The notes: generated by a model from the letters alone, not told the origin. Positions 31,909 to 44,200 are shown, counted from the first letter of the stretch. The stretch: 64,000 nucleotides of DNA from Bradysia coprophila (GCF_014529535.1 NW_023503927.1:434001-498000); one strand, 5' to 3'. Numbers and translations: made by a program.

Positions 31909-32050
31909 CGTTCTCTACTGCAGATGACGTCGGATTCTCATTTCTATTTAGCTTCATATATTCTTGTAGTTCTAACGATTGAGCTCCGTCGACTGAAAAA
32001 TTCAGGGTGGGACCTAAAGGATTCGGAAGGCCATCTGATGAATCACCCAT
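31877..32050 (-). CDS. short upstream ORF of the RLE-type LINE, overlapping ORF2
   Basis: 57 codons starting MGDSSDGLPNPLGPTLNF and ending YPVQ, in a different frame, overlapping the start of ORF2 by 32 bp. It is acidic, with no known domain. RLE-type LINEs normally have one ORF, so this could be a leader ORF controlling ORF2, a former N-terminus of ORF2, or chance. Confidence 0.4.
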   Translation of the reverse strand: MGDSSDGLPNPLGPTLNFSVDGAQSLELQEYMKLNRNENPTSSAVENDENDELYPVQ

Positions 32051-32154
32051 TTGGTATTCTTAGTTAAGTTATTTATTCCTTTTGAAATTTTTCGTCGGAC
32101 CGTTTTTTTTTCGTGACTAGTCTTGGCGAAGCCTACTTCAAATTTCCCCTAGGT

Positions 32155-32531
32155 TAAAAAATAACTATTGTTTTGAACTGTTGAAAATAGTCTAACCAAT
32201 AGAGGTAATAGATTCGAAAATAGTTTCTTGTCTTATATGTAAGGATTAAAAGGTTTATCAGATTGGCGTCATCTCAGCCTCCCATCCCCCAAAAGCAAAT
32301 GAAATTCATTACAAATAAGAAATTAACTTTTTTATTTCTCCATCGAAATAAAACGCCTACAAGAAATGATATCGGATAAGAATGTTTCAAGCAGTCAGTT
32401 ATATTTGTGCATTTTTTTAAGCCTTTTGCTGTCTCCAGTTTCTGTTATAAAATCAGCCTCAGGCATTAGTTCTTAATAATATTTTTTGGAAAGTACTCCA
32501 ACATCCGAAAATGCAGTACTCAAGGAGTTTT
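32155..32531. other. 3' flank of icln
   Basis: Non-coding. The minus strand has AATAAA at about 32331-32336, a plausible poly(A) signal about 200 bp after the icln stop. Confidence 0.5.
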
Positions 32532-35500
32532 CTAATCTTCGTCGGCGTCGGCAAACCTTCCATCTAGAAATGAGTAAAAGTTTTAGTTATCGGTCATTGA
32601 ATGGCTGATTAAGTAATGGAAAATGTACCATTGATACTGAGATTCTGCATATCTTCTTCGACCACTTCATCCTCATTTTCATCCAGAGCTTCCATGAATT
32701 CCTCTGAAAAATTTTTGCAAAAATCAACATTGTGACAATACTAAAATTCAGTTCCGGTACAACAATAACGTTATTCAAGGATCGAAGTTGACTAACGGTA
32801 TTCGAAATTGTATTTCGTTTCTGTAAATTGATGTACTGAAATCTCGACCGAAATTGTATTCCATAATAAATTTATTGATTCCTTATTTTTGGTATTTCAA
32901 TAACGTTATAACGTTGTTGGAAAAATACAATTCAACATTTGGCATCCAGTCTCGCACAGTTCACCAATAATTGTTAGCAAAGAGACTACTCGCTCCGTCT
33001 CAAGCGATCTGACATCACATCAGCAATGAGACCACTCATCCAGCCTGAAAAAGTCTGGTGAAATAATATTCGAAAAAAGACTACTCGTTTGGTCTACGGC
33101 ATTCTCATTTATTCATCCAAAATGTTTTTAGCAAAAACAAAAATATTTTGAGACCGAATTGGGAATTCCAGCAATTTTGAGACTGGAATTAGACCGTTGA
33201 GAATACGTATTTCATGAGACCGACATTTTCACTGGGGATGCAGTCAACTTATTAGGGTATGTAATGTAGATTTGTTTGAATTGTTTAGTTATGATTTGAA
33301 CTGTTTGAGAACACCATTGATAGTGGTCACTAACAACGTGACCGAAATATTTGGTTAATAAAAACATATTTCAGCAAAATCGAGGATTTATTCCAAAAAA
33401 TCCAGAAAAACGTTACTTTGATAATTGAATTTTAGGATTCCTCTAACGTTGTAACGTTACACTAGTAACGAAAATAGATTTAGTAAAATTATTCATGGTA
33501 CCAAAAACTACCGTTATTAATAGCGTTATTCAGGACCCCGACTATGACCTTGAAACGCAAGAATCGAAAATAAATTTAATCTTAAAGCTTGATGTAATAA
33601 TATATAAAATTCCAGAAAAACCGCGGACGTATATTATGGACCCTATTGGTATCGCTATAAAGCTGAGGTCATCCACATACATAATAAATAATAATCAAAT
33701 ACTTGCTTTAGTGAACCCTTATTAAAGTTCACAGAAGTTCCATCGATTCTGAGAAATTTTCCGGGGCTCATACTTTCGGCCATTTATCATCAAATTTTTT
33801 GAAGTTAATATTTGCCCCAGGAGTACTCGACCTTAGCTTTCCAACGAACCCATACACACCAGTATCCTCGCCACCTTACGGAAATGAAATCCGGACTACA
33901 AAACCCCATTTTTCGACTTTTGGTCACATACCTCCAGCCAGGTATGGAATATGAAAAATATATGAAAATAGACTGGTCTTGTGGCTGAGGTAAAAGTTCC
34001 GTAAAAAATAGCGCCGATTTCGGTCAGTCGAAATTCAAATGAATCACTCAAGACTATGACTGATGAATCTTTAAAGTTTAGTTCTCGAGTCCAGATTTTT
34101 TGGTGATTTCATTCCTTTCAATGTTGGAGCTTCTAAAAATCCTGAAGACTCTGATTTTTCATTTATATTACTGATTTCTAAAGACGATGTGCAAGAACAG
34201 ATCTTACGGAATTAACATCACTTGCATTGAAAACTCAATATTTCGGAACTAATTAAATTCGGCATAGCAAAGACGGAACACTCAAATTTGATTTTAAAAG
34301 TTGATCAGCCGTTCCCATCCTCCTGTTTGGGTTCTAACAGATCCAGACTATTGGGTAAGTTTAGAAGTTGTCGAATACGAAAGTAGAAATGACAACTGAC
34401 AACGAGGAAGCTGTGAATGACATTTACATGATGCATGCATTGAAGCACTACTTTCGACGCCCTCACCATGTAACGTCTTTTACATAACTCGGGATAAAAA
34501 TGAAGTCTCGTTATTTATCGTGTTTATTGACCTCGGATACGCCTCGGATCAACAAAATTGATACGAAACCTTTACTTTTCATCTTTTTATCCCTACTCAT
34601 GTTCATGTAAAATACTGTTTATTCACCTTTTGTTTGATATTTCTTCTAACTTTTGAGTTTAGGGAAATTGTAACAAAAAAAACTTACAAAATTAGGACGA
34701 TTCCGATTTAACGAAACATAAATGTGAGTGACCACCGCGCGCTCGTAATGTCTGATCACGAAGTGTATCCACATGCAGTTTAAGTAAAATGGACTGACTG
34801 GAAACAGCGTCTCTGTTTCGAACATTACTCGTTGTTAAAACAACGTTTCATTGTGTCGATGACAAGAGGTATACAACAACGACCCTACTCTGTTAAACTA
34901 AATATATTGAGCGATGCCGCATCGACTATGTCTAAGAAAACAAAACCAACAGATTGTTTATCAAAGAGGAGGAAAATAACGATACGGAGGGGGATGATCG
35001 AAACAATGGATGCGAGACATGATTTCCTCGCACAGTTTAATTCTTTAAAAAACGGAAATTCGAGCTAGTAATTAGGATGGACTATCAGGGATCGTTTAGA
35101 CTATACCAGGCGTGACACGGCTATCCATAGCTCTTTCTCTCACATTTTAATTAAACCATATCTTGCATATCTTTCGCACGCTTGGCATACTTTATGAACG
35201 ATCCCGCGTTAGTCTCATCACAGTTTTCAACATTTCTTTAGTGAAACAAGGACACCCACACTGCGATAATTCTCGAAGCCGAAGAGGTGGCATGGTCATA
35301 AAAGCGTAACATTATGATGTGTCTGGCCTATAAACTTACCGCCTTCCGATAAGCTATCATTTGGATCCGGATTCAGGACTTGACACTGAATCATTGCGCC
35401 GTAAATTTTGTCAACTTCTTCAACATCACCCGGTATCAACCACATTTGAGTCATTTCCGCATCCTCATCTAAAATCGTAAATATTGTTATTCGTCGTCAA

Positions 35501-35945
35501 CGAATTCGTCTCGACAGCCGGATCAACGAACTAACCATCATAATTTCCCTCATCGACATCATCATCATTTTCGCTAACGTTGCCGTTTCCATTGCTGCCA
35601 TTTCGTTCCAGTATTACACCAGGCCATTGCAGACGATAGTCAATCATAAAGTAGACACATTTGACGGGATCGGTTGATATCGCATGCAAACTGATTTTAG
35701 TCCATGGAATCGATAGACCGTCAGTTCTGCCGTCGGCTTGCCACAACAAGGAGCTGAAAATTCGGCAATATTTAACCAACACTTTTTGGTTCACAATTGC
35801 AATTAGCAAAACGTCTCGAAACGTACGTGCTTGTGAAGTATAAAGACCCGGCATTGAGTTGTGTTTCATCAATCTTTAATTTAACGTTGGACGCTTCATA
35901 CAGTCGGCCTTCTTCTGGCATGGAAATCGGTGATATTACAACCAT
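32532..35945 (-). CDS. icln: methylosome subunit pICln (5 exons)
   Basis: Model: 35827-35945, 35536-35753, 35340-35468, 32629-32703, 32532-32563; 190 residues, with all junctions GT/AG and in frame. pICln binds Sm proteins and PRMT5 in the cytoplasm and acts as an assembly chaperone for spliceosomal snRNPs. The PH-like fold starts MVVISPISMPEEGRLYEASN. The recognisable core is LSIPWTKISLHAISTDPVKC followed by VYFMIDYRLQW. An acidic loop (SENDDDVDEGNYDDEDAE), the second half (MWLIPGDVEEVDKIYGAMIQ, CQVLNPDPNDS) and the acidic tail ending DGRFADADED complete it, closely as in Drosophila icln. Intron 3 is 2636 bp and holds repeats; the other introns are short. It is divergent to fibrillarin. Confidence 0.9.
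33754..34041. repeat. dispersed repeat, copy 1 (icln intron 3)
   Basis: About 288 bp clearly similar to 40642-40926. Shared phrases include AAGTTAATATTTGCCCCAGG, CTTTCCAACGAACCCATACAC and ATAGCGCCGATTTCGGTCAG. No inverted ends or coding were seen; class unknown. Confidence 0.8.
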
Positions 35946-38071
35946 TTTGTTTGTTTTGTTTATATCCAACAAATTATTATAAAAAAACCTTTCGGTCAGT
36001 CTGTGTGCTCACACAATGTAAAATTTATACACAAAACAAACCGGCAATGTAGCTGCGTTTACACAACGAAGTTTTGTTTTTGAATGTGCGGTTTCGACTA
36101 TCCGACGTTTGCGGCTAGATGGCGGCAGGGTTCAAAAATACTAATGAATGTCCATACCTGGTCGATTCTTTAATATCGGTTGATTTATCTTGTACGTATG
36201 CATTATTCATGTCAAAATAATATGAAAGTGAGTTTTAATCCTTTTTTAAAATCGTAATGTTATCCGTGGTGACATCAGACCACGAAAAATACTAATTTCA
36301 AATTTTAATGTGAACAAGTCAAGTTGTTATAAGAACAAAGATATGTTAAATGGGATGTGCTAGCCTTCATTTCAAGCCATGATTTTGAAATTTTGAAATT
36401 TTCTTAGAGTCGTCCCGAGCCGGAGAGGTCGTTTTAAAAAAAACAAAACTTCTACGAAATGATCAATTTGAAATTCCTTATCGATAGCACCATAAACGTC
36501 CGGAAACAAAAGTGGTGTGTCCGATTTAAAAAAAAAATCAGCAACGGCATGGCATACTCAATCGTTACGAAAATGTCTATTACTAATGAATCAGAGCTCG
36601 TACAAGAATTGTATTTGACGTCAACTTTTGTCGCCCAGTGGTTATATTATTCACGGCTGATTTTTTATCGTGAAGAATTAACTTGTCAGTGACAAGTGTC
36701 ATTAAAGATGTCAATTAGTTTTGTTTTTCAGTATCATCAAAAATAATTGTATTTCAATCGACAAATGGTGTGTGAATATAGTGAAAATAATTAAATAAAT
36801 TTTGTTTATACTGAAGTGAAAGTTGTCAAAATTTTGTTTCATTTAGTCAGCGCGGCGAAAAAATAGAATTTCTCAGTCAAAAACCCTTAAAAGAGTAAAA
36901 GGTAACGCAAGTCCCTGTGTACACTTCCAAAACAACTTATATCATCTCTTTAAACAGCTTTTGAATTTTTGGATTTTCAAATGCTAAATTGACAACTACC
37001 AAAAATGTCAACACCCACATGTATTTGTGCAATACTCTACGTAAAATCGTGCGGAATCGGAATATGCATCTTATACAAACTAAAGTTGGGGACACATTTT
37101 ACCGTACGAAATACCAGTCTTAGATCAAAAAAGATCTGGAAAAATGCAGGTCTTAGCTTTCCAAGTTTTCCTTCTCGCTAGCTAATATAAAGATAAGATA
37201 TTTACATAACAAGTGGAAATAGATTTTATTGGCTAGCCGAGGCAAAGCACATAACAGGGTAATAGAAAAAAATAGAGTAGTACTTTAATCGAAGTATGCG
37301 AATATTTCCACACCTTTTTTTTCTTAATGTCATTGCAAAATTACCATTAAGGCTGCTAATGGTATTATTGGTATCAAAATACTACTCTATTTGACGTGTA
37401 AAAACCTCTATTACCTTGCTAGGTGCTTTGGCCGAGTTCTAGGATTGCTTTCATACTCGTCTAAAGAACACTTTTCATGTCTTGGACATAAATTTCAGAA
37501 TGTTTATGTTGTGGACGTTTTAGGCACTTTTCCTAGTAGGATCGAATTTTTATCAACTCGAACTGGAAGCGAGTTTTTCAATCGACTATTGACCATTGCA
37601 GAGGGCCTAAATTACGAGAAAAATTCTGAAATGTATGTCCAAGACATTAAATTACGTAAATATCTATTCAAACCATCAGATAAAAATTGATCAAATTAAC
37701 AATTGTAAGCTGCAAGCGGCATTTGATTTCACATTCGATAGCTTATTTGGCCGGCAAATTTTCACTGGATTTAATCATTTGTAAAATTAATCATGAAATT
37801 CAGTATATTTTGACATAGCCGCTATCGCCTTAAAAGTCTCGCATTGCACGGATTGTAAACAACCCAAACGTCCGGTTATCTGTCATATAATGACATTTGT
37901 CAAGCGTGTTTTTCGATCATTCTTTTCAAGTTGAGCAGCACGTGTATTTGACCGGTCGCTCCGAATTATTATTTCAATTTTTAGTTTCGGAAAGAACTAC
38001 AACATTTTAATTCGATTTATTTGCATTAGCGAGTTACATTGAGTGTATCGTAGTCGATCGTTGCTAAAATT
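35946..38071. other. intergenic between icln and fibrillarin (divergent promoters)
   Basis: Should hold both promoters. No coding region is supported. Inverted repeats at 37225-37435 and 37478-37647 are listed separately. Confidence 0.5.
37225..37647. repeat. two inverted repeats upstream of fibrillarin
   Basis: Arms at 37225-37282 and 37377-37435 match with gaps (GCAAAGCAC, GGTAATAGA, ATAGAGTAGTA and complements). A second pair at 37478-37504 and 37620-37647 shares TGTCTTGGACAT and TTTCAGAAT in inverted form. They look like old fold-back MITEs; the open stretch across them is probably not a gene. Confidence 0.6.
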
Positions 38072-40151
38072 ATGGGTAAACCAGGTAAATAATTTGATTT
38101 TAACAACTGCTGCTCAGGAACGGATGCAAAACGAGCGTCTTTCCGACGGAATTTATGATAGAAATCAACTACAATTTATTTGGCTTATAAGCTCACTGTG
38201 ATTTTACGTTTCGAATGTGTGAATTATTGAATTCACTAACGGGCGTCATTCCATATTTGAATGTGTTTAGTTAAACATAACCTTACTTTCAATTGTGTTT
38301 CAGGCTTTTCACCACGCGGTGGAGGAGGAGGCGGACGTGGAGGATTCGGTGGTGGAAGAGGTGGCGGCGGAGATAGAGGTGGACGAGGTGGATTTGGAGG
38401 AAGAGGAGGAGGTGGTGGTGGAGGACGCGGAAGAGGTAAATAGTAAATTCTTTGAACACAAAAAAATTGTTTTTCGAAACAAACATCTCCTTTTAACATT
38501 CGGTTCAGTGGCACAATATTAATTGTGATGAGCCTGAGTTCTTTGTGCCTAGCAGCAATGTTACTTTGTCTGTTGACATCACAACTCGGTTGTTTGTCAA
38601 CTTGAGCCAGTAGACTTACGAAGACGACTTTTTTTTCGATGGAAAGGCCGTTCACAATCTTCCTAATTTTTCTACTTCAATTTGAATTTGCACTATAACT
38701 AGCACTACAACTAACAGAACACCAAATCGATGTTAACAGCAAAAATTTTTGAATTTCAGGTGGTGGACGTGGTGGACCTGGAGGACGTGGTGGTGGAGGA
38801 GGCCGCGGAAGAGGTGAGAAATAATTTAGAATTTTCATTCTGTTGATTATCATAGAAATGCACAACTCAGACGTACGAAACCATTCGTTTTATACATGAG
38901 ACCAAGTTCAGTTACACTCTATTGCACTGAAGTTTCGACGAGTACCAACGATTTACTGAAGAAACAGTGAGTTCCTGATGAAACGACGACTAGTCAACGT
39001 TTCTTCAGGAACTCGCCGTATCTTCAGTAAGTGGTCGATACCCGTGTATCGACACTCTGCACATTTACGATACTCAATATTTCCAAAAAACCGTCAGCTC
39101 TGCACTATCATCAGATTGTTCACTTTACTAAACTGCAAAAAATGTTTCAGGTGGCGGAGGACGTGGTGGTGGTGGTGGCGGTTTCAAAGGAGGCAAAACA
39201 GTTGTAATCGAGCCACATCGTCATGAAGGAATTTTCATTGCCCGTGGTAAAGAGGACGCATTAGTCACCAAAAATCTAGTACCCGGCTCAGAAGTCTATG
39301 GCGAGAAACGTATATCAGTTGAAGTAAGTGCACCTGAATCTTAATTTTAAAAAATCCAATTTTTTCAATGATGAGGCGCACAGGGGTACAGAAGCGACAA
39401 TTATGTGGTCGTAGGGTTCTTAGTATGCATTTTGACGCCTGAGGCGAACATATCTGCTGCTCTGAACTTTAAAAACGCTTTTCTGATCGAATCAAACTAC
39501 AAAATAGTCCAAAGTGTCACTGCAGTCAATAAACTTTTCTTTCTCTTCCGTTTCCAGACAAATGGCGAGAAAGTCGAATACAGAGTATGGAATCCATTCC
39601 GATCGAAATTGGCTGCCGCCGTACTCGGTGGCATTGACAGTATACACATGCCTCCCGGTTCGAAAGTCTTATATTTGGGCGCTGCATCTGGTACAACCGT
39701 TTCACATGTTTCCGATGTCGTTGGACCCGAAGGACTTGTCTATGCCGTCGAATTCTCCAATCGATCCGGTCGTGATCTGATCAATGTGGCCAAAAAACGT
39801 ACAAACATTATTCCAATCATCGAAGATGCCCGTCATCCGCACAAATACCGAATGCTGGTCGGAATGGTGGACACAGTATTCGCTGATGTTGCACAGCCGG
39901 ATCAGGCTCGAATTGTTGCGCTGAATTCACAATATTTCCTCAAGAATGGCGGTCACTTTGTCATTTCGATTAAGGCTTCCTGTATCGATTCGACGGCTCA
40001 GCCCGAAGCTGTATTCGCTGCTGAAGTGAAGAAACTGCAGGCTGACAAATTGAAACCACAGGAACAAATCACATTGGAACCGTATGAACGGGATCACGCC
40101 GTTGTGGTTGGTGTATTTAGACCGCCATCGAAGAATGTTGGTTCCACATAA
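38072..40151 (+). CDS. Fib: fibrillarin, rRNA 2'-O-methyltransferase (5 exons)
   Basis: Model: 38072-38084, 38304-38435, 38760-38813, 39151-39323, 39558-40151; 321 residues. Fibrillarin is the S-adenosylmethionine-dependent methyltransferase of box C/D snoRNPs in the nucleolus, methylating rRNA at guide-selected sites. The N-terminal 80 residues are the Gly/Arg-rich domain ([18 protein letters not shown] and on). The catalytic part follows from [20 protein letters not shown], with the SAM-binding [17 protein letters not shown] (about 158-174), [13 protein letters not shown], and the conserved [16 protein letters not shown] and [13 protein letters not shown] at the end. The Gly/Arg domain is spread over four exons, all joined at phase 1 within Gly codons. 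The length is close to the 344 residues of Drosophila. An open reading extending upstream of exon 5 is intron. Confidence 0.95.
38954..39029 (+). ncRNA. candidate pre-miRNA-like hairpin in fibrillarin intron 3
   Basis: 76 nt that fold as TACTGAAGA/TCTTCAGTA (9 bp, extendable to 12 with one G-U), a 6x6 internal loop, then GAGTTCCTGATGAAACG paired to CGTTTCTTCAGGAACTC (17 bp, one mismatch), and a 12-nt loop. It lies on the sense strand of the host intron. Not recognised as a known miRNA; a C/D snoRNA is less likely because the TGATGA lies inside the stem. Confidence 0.3.
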
Positions 40152-41218
40152 GTTTTAACTGTAAGATTAAGATAGAGTTTCCGCGAATGAAAAATACAAA
40201 ACATTTTATTGACGAAATGTATGGAGTATTCATTTATGATGGACGGGATCCTGCTACTGTTACTGGTGAGTTTATTGTTACGTTCTTAAGGGAAGTTGAA
40301 AAGTGAGGTCTGACGAAAATAATTTTGGCAGACGGCGTCAGTGTTCGTTATGTTGTTTTGGGAGCATTCAAAATATATGGGCTCTAAAACTCAGCACATC
40401 GTCAAATCTGAATATTTTTTGACGGATTCTAGAAAGTCAGTCCTTGAACTACATCATTCCTGAGGGTCCATCTTCTTCACTTTTCTAGAACTTTAGAACC
40501 ATAAACATTTCCATCTGTTTTCTTGAGCTCTTGAAGTACTGACCTTTAGAGACCTTCTTTATTGTATCCAGAAAAGAGCTAAAAGAACAGAGGGAGATAT
40601 TTGTCGTCCTTGAGTTCAAGAACAGTGAAGAAGATGGACCCTAAATTTTCTGGAAGTCATATTTTCGGCCGTTTATCATCAAATTACTTGAAGTTAATAT
40701 TTGCCCCAGGAGTACTTGACCTCAGCTTTCCAACGAACCCATACACGCCTGTGTCCTCGCCTACGAAACCCAATTTTTCGACTTTTAACCACTTACAACC
40801 AGCCAAGTATAGAAGATCAAAAATATCTGAGACTGGTTTTGGGGCCTAGGCACCAAGGCCTAACTAGGCACATATAAAAAAGTCCCAGAAAAAATAGCGC
40901 CGATTTCGGTCAGTCGAAATTCAAAAGAAGCCCTCTTTACGTTTCAGAGAAGAACCGGTTCTTACTGGTTCATGAGACCCAATAAAAAAATTTAGTTCGG
41001 AAATCTTGACCCCTCAATCGTCAAAATGCATTAAAACTCCCTAACGATCGAGATGACATAACAACCCGGCCCCGACTAAAAATGACGTCCACAACTTTGT
41101 CATGATTTGTAGATGTCAAGGACGTTGTCGTCGTTGGTTTGGATTAAAATATTTTTATTCAACATTCAAATAGGAAGCTATGTCAGACACAACCGAATAC
41201 AATTCTTAACTTAACATT
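40152..41218. other. intergenic between fibrillarin and painless (convergent 3' ends)
   Basis: No gene. It contains the second copy of the 285-bp dispersed repeat. The minus strand has AATAAA near 41150-41160, suitable as the painless poly(A) signal. Confidence 0.6.
40642..40926. repeat. dispersed repeat, copy 2
   Basis: About 285 bp, in the same orientation as and clearly similar to 33754-34041 in the icln intron. A short internal segment differs between the copies. Confidence 0.8.
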
Positions 41219-44200
41219 CTAGTCATCAAATTCCTTCTTCAAACTCTCCACAATCGAATCCAATTTCGTAAACATGTCGTCGATTCGATTTTCTATTTTG
41301 ATAATTCTCTGTGACATCACCAACTTCTCTTGTTGCTCCTCGTAGTCCCTTCCCTTGATGTCCAACACATGTTTTGCATATTTGACAATTTTCACTTCCA
41401 TGCGCGAACAGCGCATTCCGAAGCAACAGTTCATGGCACGGAAACCTCTCTCCAAGCTCCGATACGATGAGTATCCCGATTCAATGGCTGTGCGCTTTGG
41501 ATCCGACTGTGGTACGATCGGAATCAGCACTTTGTTGTTGGAATTGGGTAGAACTGTTAGCATGTTCAGTGGTAGAAATTCCGGGAACACGTTCATCAAA
41601 CTGGACGACATTTTGCGCAATATGAAATTGCAACTGTAAATCAAACGAAATTATTTTTGAATCTGTTCGAGCACCAGTAACACCTTTCTAGCCTACCACA
41701 CGTTTTCACCTTTTCCGAGCAGAATTTTCTCGTATCTGGCCATGAGTTCGGATCTGTATATGAAATTCATGAGCTCAGCTTCGGCTTTGATAGTCTGTGA
41801 AAAACAAGACGTCGGTGACTAAACCACAAAATTAACGGTTCACCCTTCGTATTTCACCTGAGTATCGCTGACTGCCAGACCATTCAGTAAGTTGTTGAGA
41901 ACGGTGGAAATAAGGAAAACGAAGATGACAAAGAGTATGTAACTGGCAGCATTTTGCTGAAAATGGATGTTTGACGCATCGAACTCTCCGGTCAACATCA
42001 CAACTGCCTGATATATACAAAAGGTAGACGTTGTTGAGAATCTAAGATCTGTTGGCATCCAACTTTCCAACGGTTACCTTAATGATTGCAACACCCGGAT
42101 GGACAAAATTATTAAATTCGGCTACATCGTCAGGTGGATCTGATTCATGTGTTCCAAGTAGAGTGTAGAAGCACAATGCAAATGCAATCAGAATGATGGA
42201 GTACAACAGCAGTCCCTTAACAAAGTTTTTGGACACAGTTTTCAGCATGACCAGATGCGTAGAGAATGACAGGAATGGCAACGAGCCCGTTAATAGGAAA
42301 AACCTGTGAAAAAGAACCGCAGCATTTAGTCAGTTCCCTTGCAACCCCGAAGAAAATCTTTAATTTACTCGGTGACTGCCAATAGTATAGTGAATGCAGC
42401 TACAGTTCTGCGTGTACTTTCCTCAAATTCGATGTTCAGTAATACGATAGCCGTCGTGAAGATTAGTACAATTTCCAGATAGTTTTCCTTGTTACGTGCA
42501 TAAACACGGGGCGACATTACCAATTGAGCTATCTCTCGCACAACGACGTAAAGCACTCCCAGCACGGATATGAGGTACAATATGGTCGACAGTCCTTTGC
42601 TGCAAGTGTTTTGACCGTAGCAAAACAGGAGGTACAAAATCATTGCTAGACAATAGATTGTGTAGCAAAAGAAGTTCGTGTAGAAGACCAGTGCCAATTG
42701 GTGCCACTTCAGAAACAGAAAGCTTGCGATCAACGGATGCTTAACCAAATGTTTTAGTTCGCTCGATTTGGCCATATGTTCGATGGGTGCCTGGTTTGAT
42801 CGAATGTGTGATGAAGAGAGGTGCGGGAAAACAGAAAAAGTCGGAAAATATGCAGTTTTGCTTGCCTTCTCGCAAATTTTCGAAAAATTTTGCGACACAA
42901 AGCACACACAACATACCATTTCATCGGTGCATTGGATCAGACTGGATCCAACATAATTTTCCTTATCGTTGCGAACCACAACGGGAACCAAATTGAAATA
43001 CTGAAATCTAATTTCGTAATTATCGTCACCAGATCGTCGACCATTTGTTGCGATACAACTGTAAAATCACAGAAACGGTATTAGCGGCAGATAGGGAAAA
43101 GGCAATCGAAATCCGTTGTACCTGTTGAAATGAGTTTCCAAAATGTTTGGATCGATATCGGTGATGGGTAGTTCGGTCAACTTATTTTGACATCCGATGT
43201 AAGCTCCTTTGGCCAAAATAGCCAATGTCTCAGCTTTGTTGTTGTACTTCACGGCTGCATGCAAAGCTGTGTAGCCCAACGAATCCACTTGGTTGATATC
43301 AATAAGAGGAAAATGCAGCAGGAGGTAGAAGCATTTCCGGTAATCACACGAACGACTTCGTCCCGGTTCTCCTATATTTTTGACAACGTCGACCAATAAT
43401 GGCGTATCGCCGAGATCGATGTTCGGACACTTTAAGAACAGATCCAATACTTCCCAATTCCCGTAAATGCAAGCCAATTCGAGTGGCGATTTTGTCTTGG
43501 AACTTTCGTCCAAATCATTTTGTTTCATCGAAATGAGATACTTGACGGCGTAATTATTCACATCGGCACCGGCTCGCAATAACTTCTCAGCCGCCCGGGC
43601 TAATCCGTTTTTCGCTGCGACCATTAGCAACGTTTCCGAGAAAAATCTCTCCCGAAACAGATTATCAACGTCAGCTTCATGTTGTACGCGAGTCAAGAAA
43701 ATGTCCAGGCCGATCAAAAACTCATCTTCTTCGCTGTCCCGCAATGCCGTTATCAATCGAATGAAGTCCCACGTTTTCTTTTCGGTTTGCTTGATTTCGG
43801 GTGGCAAACGTAGATGTGGAAATTGGGCGTTGATTATGTATCTCGTTTCGCCGTTGCGATGCGTGTCCAGATCCACAGGTGAATTCTCCAGGAAATACTT
43901 GATTATGATCTCTTTCTGCTCTTGCGGAATACTACTCTGATTCGCTATGATCCACAGTGCGGACTGATTGTCCTTGTCAATGGCATTAACATTGGTTCGT
44001 CTGTCGATGAGTTCCTTCATGCAACCGAACATACTGTCGTAATTTTCCATATTTATGTTGTGTGCCAATTGATGCAACGGCAAATGTTCGTAGGTTTCAT
44101 TTTCAATGGCAATGCGAGTCGGATCTTCTAAAATCGCTCGAATATTTTCGGGATCACCCGACTGAATTGCATAATTCAGGGCACGCTTGTTGCTGTACTT

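Larger units (their letters stand above)
28684..32144 (-). mobile_element. apparently full-length RLE-type LINE (R2/HERO-like) with 10-bp direct repeats
   Basis: The direct repeat TCCCCTAGGT lies on both sides (28674-28683 and 32145-32154), bracketing a 3461-bp element with a complete large ORF, a short upstream ORF, a 5' leader of about 95 bp and a 3' tail of 75 bp without poly(A). Lack of poly(A) is common in this superfamily. The insertion is not in rDNA, so it is not a site-specific R2. Confidence 0.75.

Noticed and set aside
34832-35068. 78-residue plus-strand ORF inside icln intron 3
   Set aside because: No recognisable domain, and it lies in an intron filled with repeat-like sequence.
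37391-37690. 99-residue plus-strand protein
   Set aside because: It runs across two inverted repeats and has no recognisable domain.
38236-38655. Proline-rich protein on the minus strand
   Set aside because: It is the antisense shadow of the Gly/Arg-rich fibrillarin exon 2.
38979-39014. Box C/D snoRNA in fibrillarin intron 3 (TGATGA present)
   Set aside because: The TGATGA lies inside a paired stem and no box D sits at a suitable place next to a terminal stem.
42365-42991. Uninterrupted 208-residue reading that includes a KASKTAYFPTFSVFPHL stretch as part of painless
   Set aside because: That stretch is MITE sequence bounded by good splice signals; removing it restores the painless alignment (EM|API).
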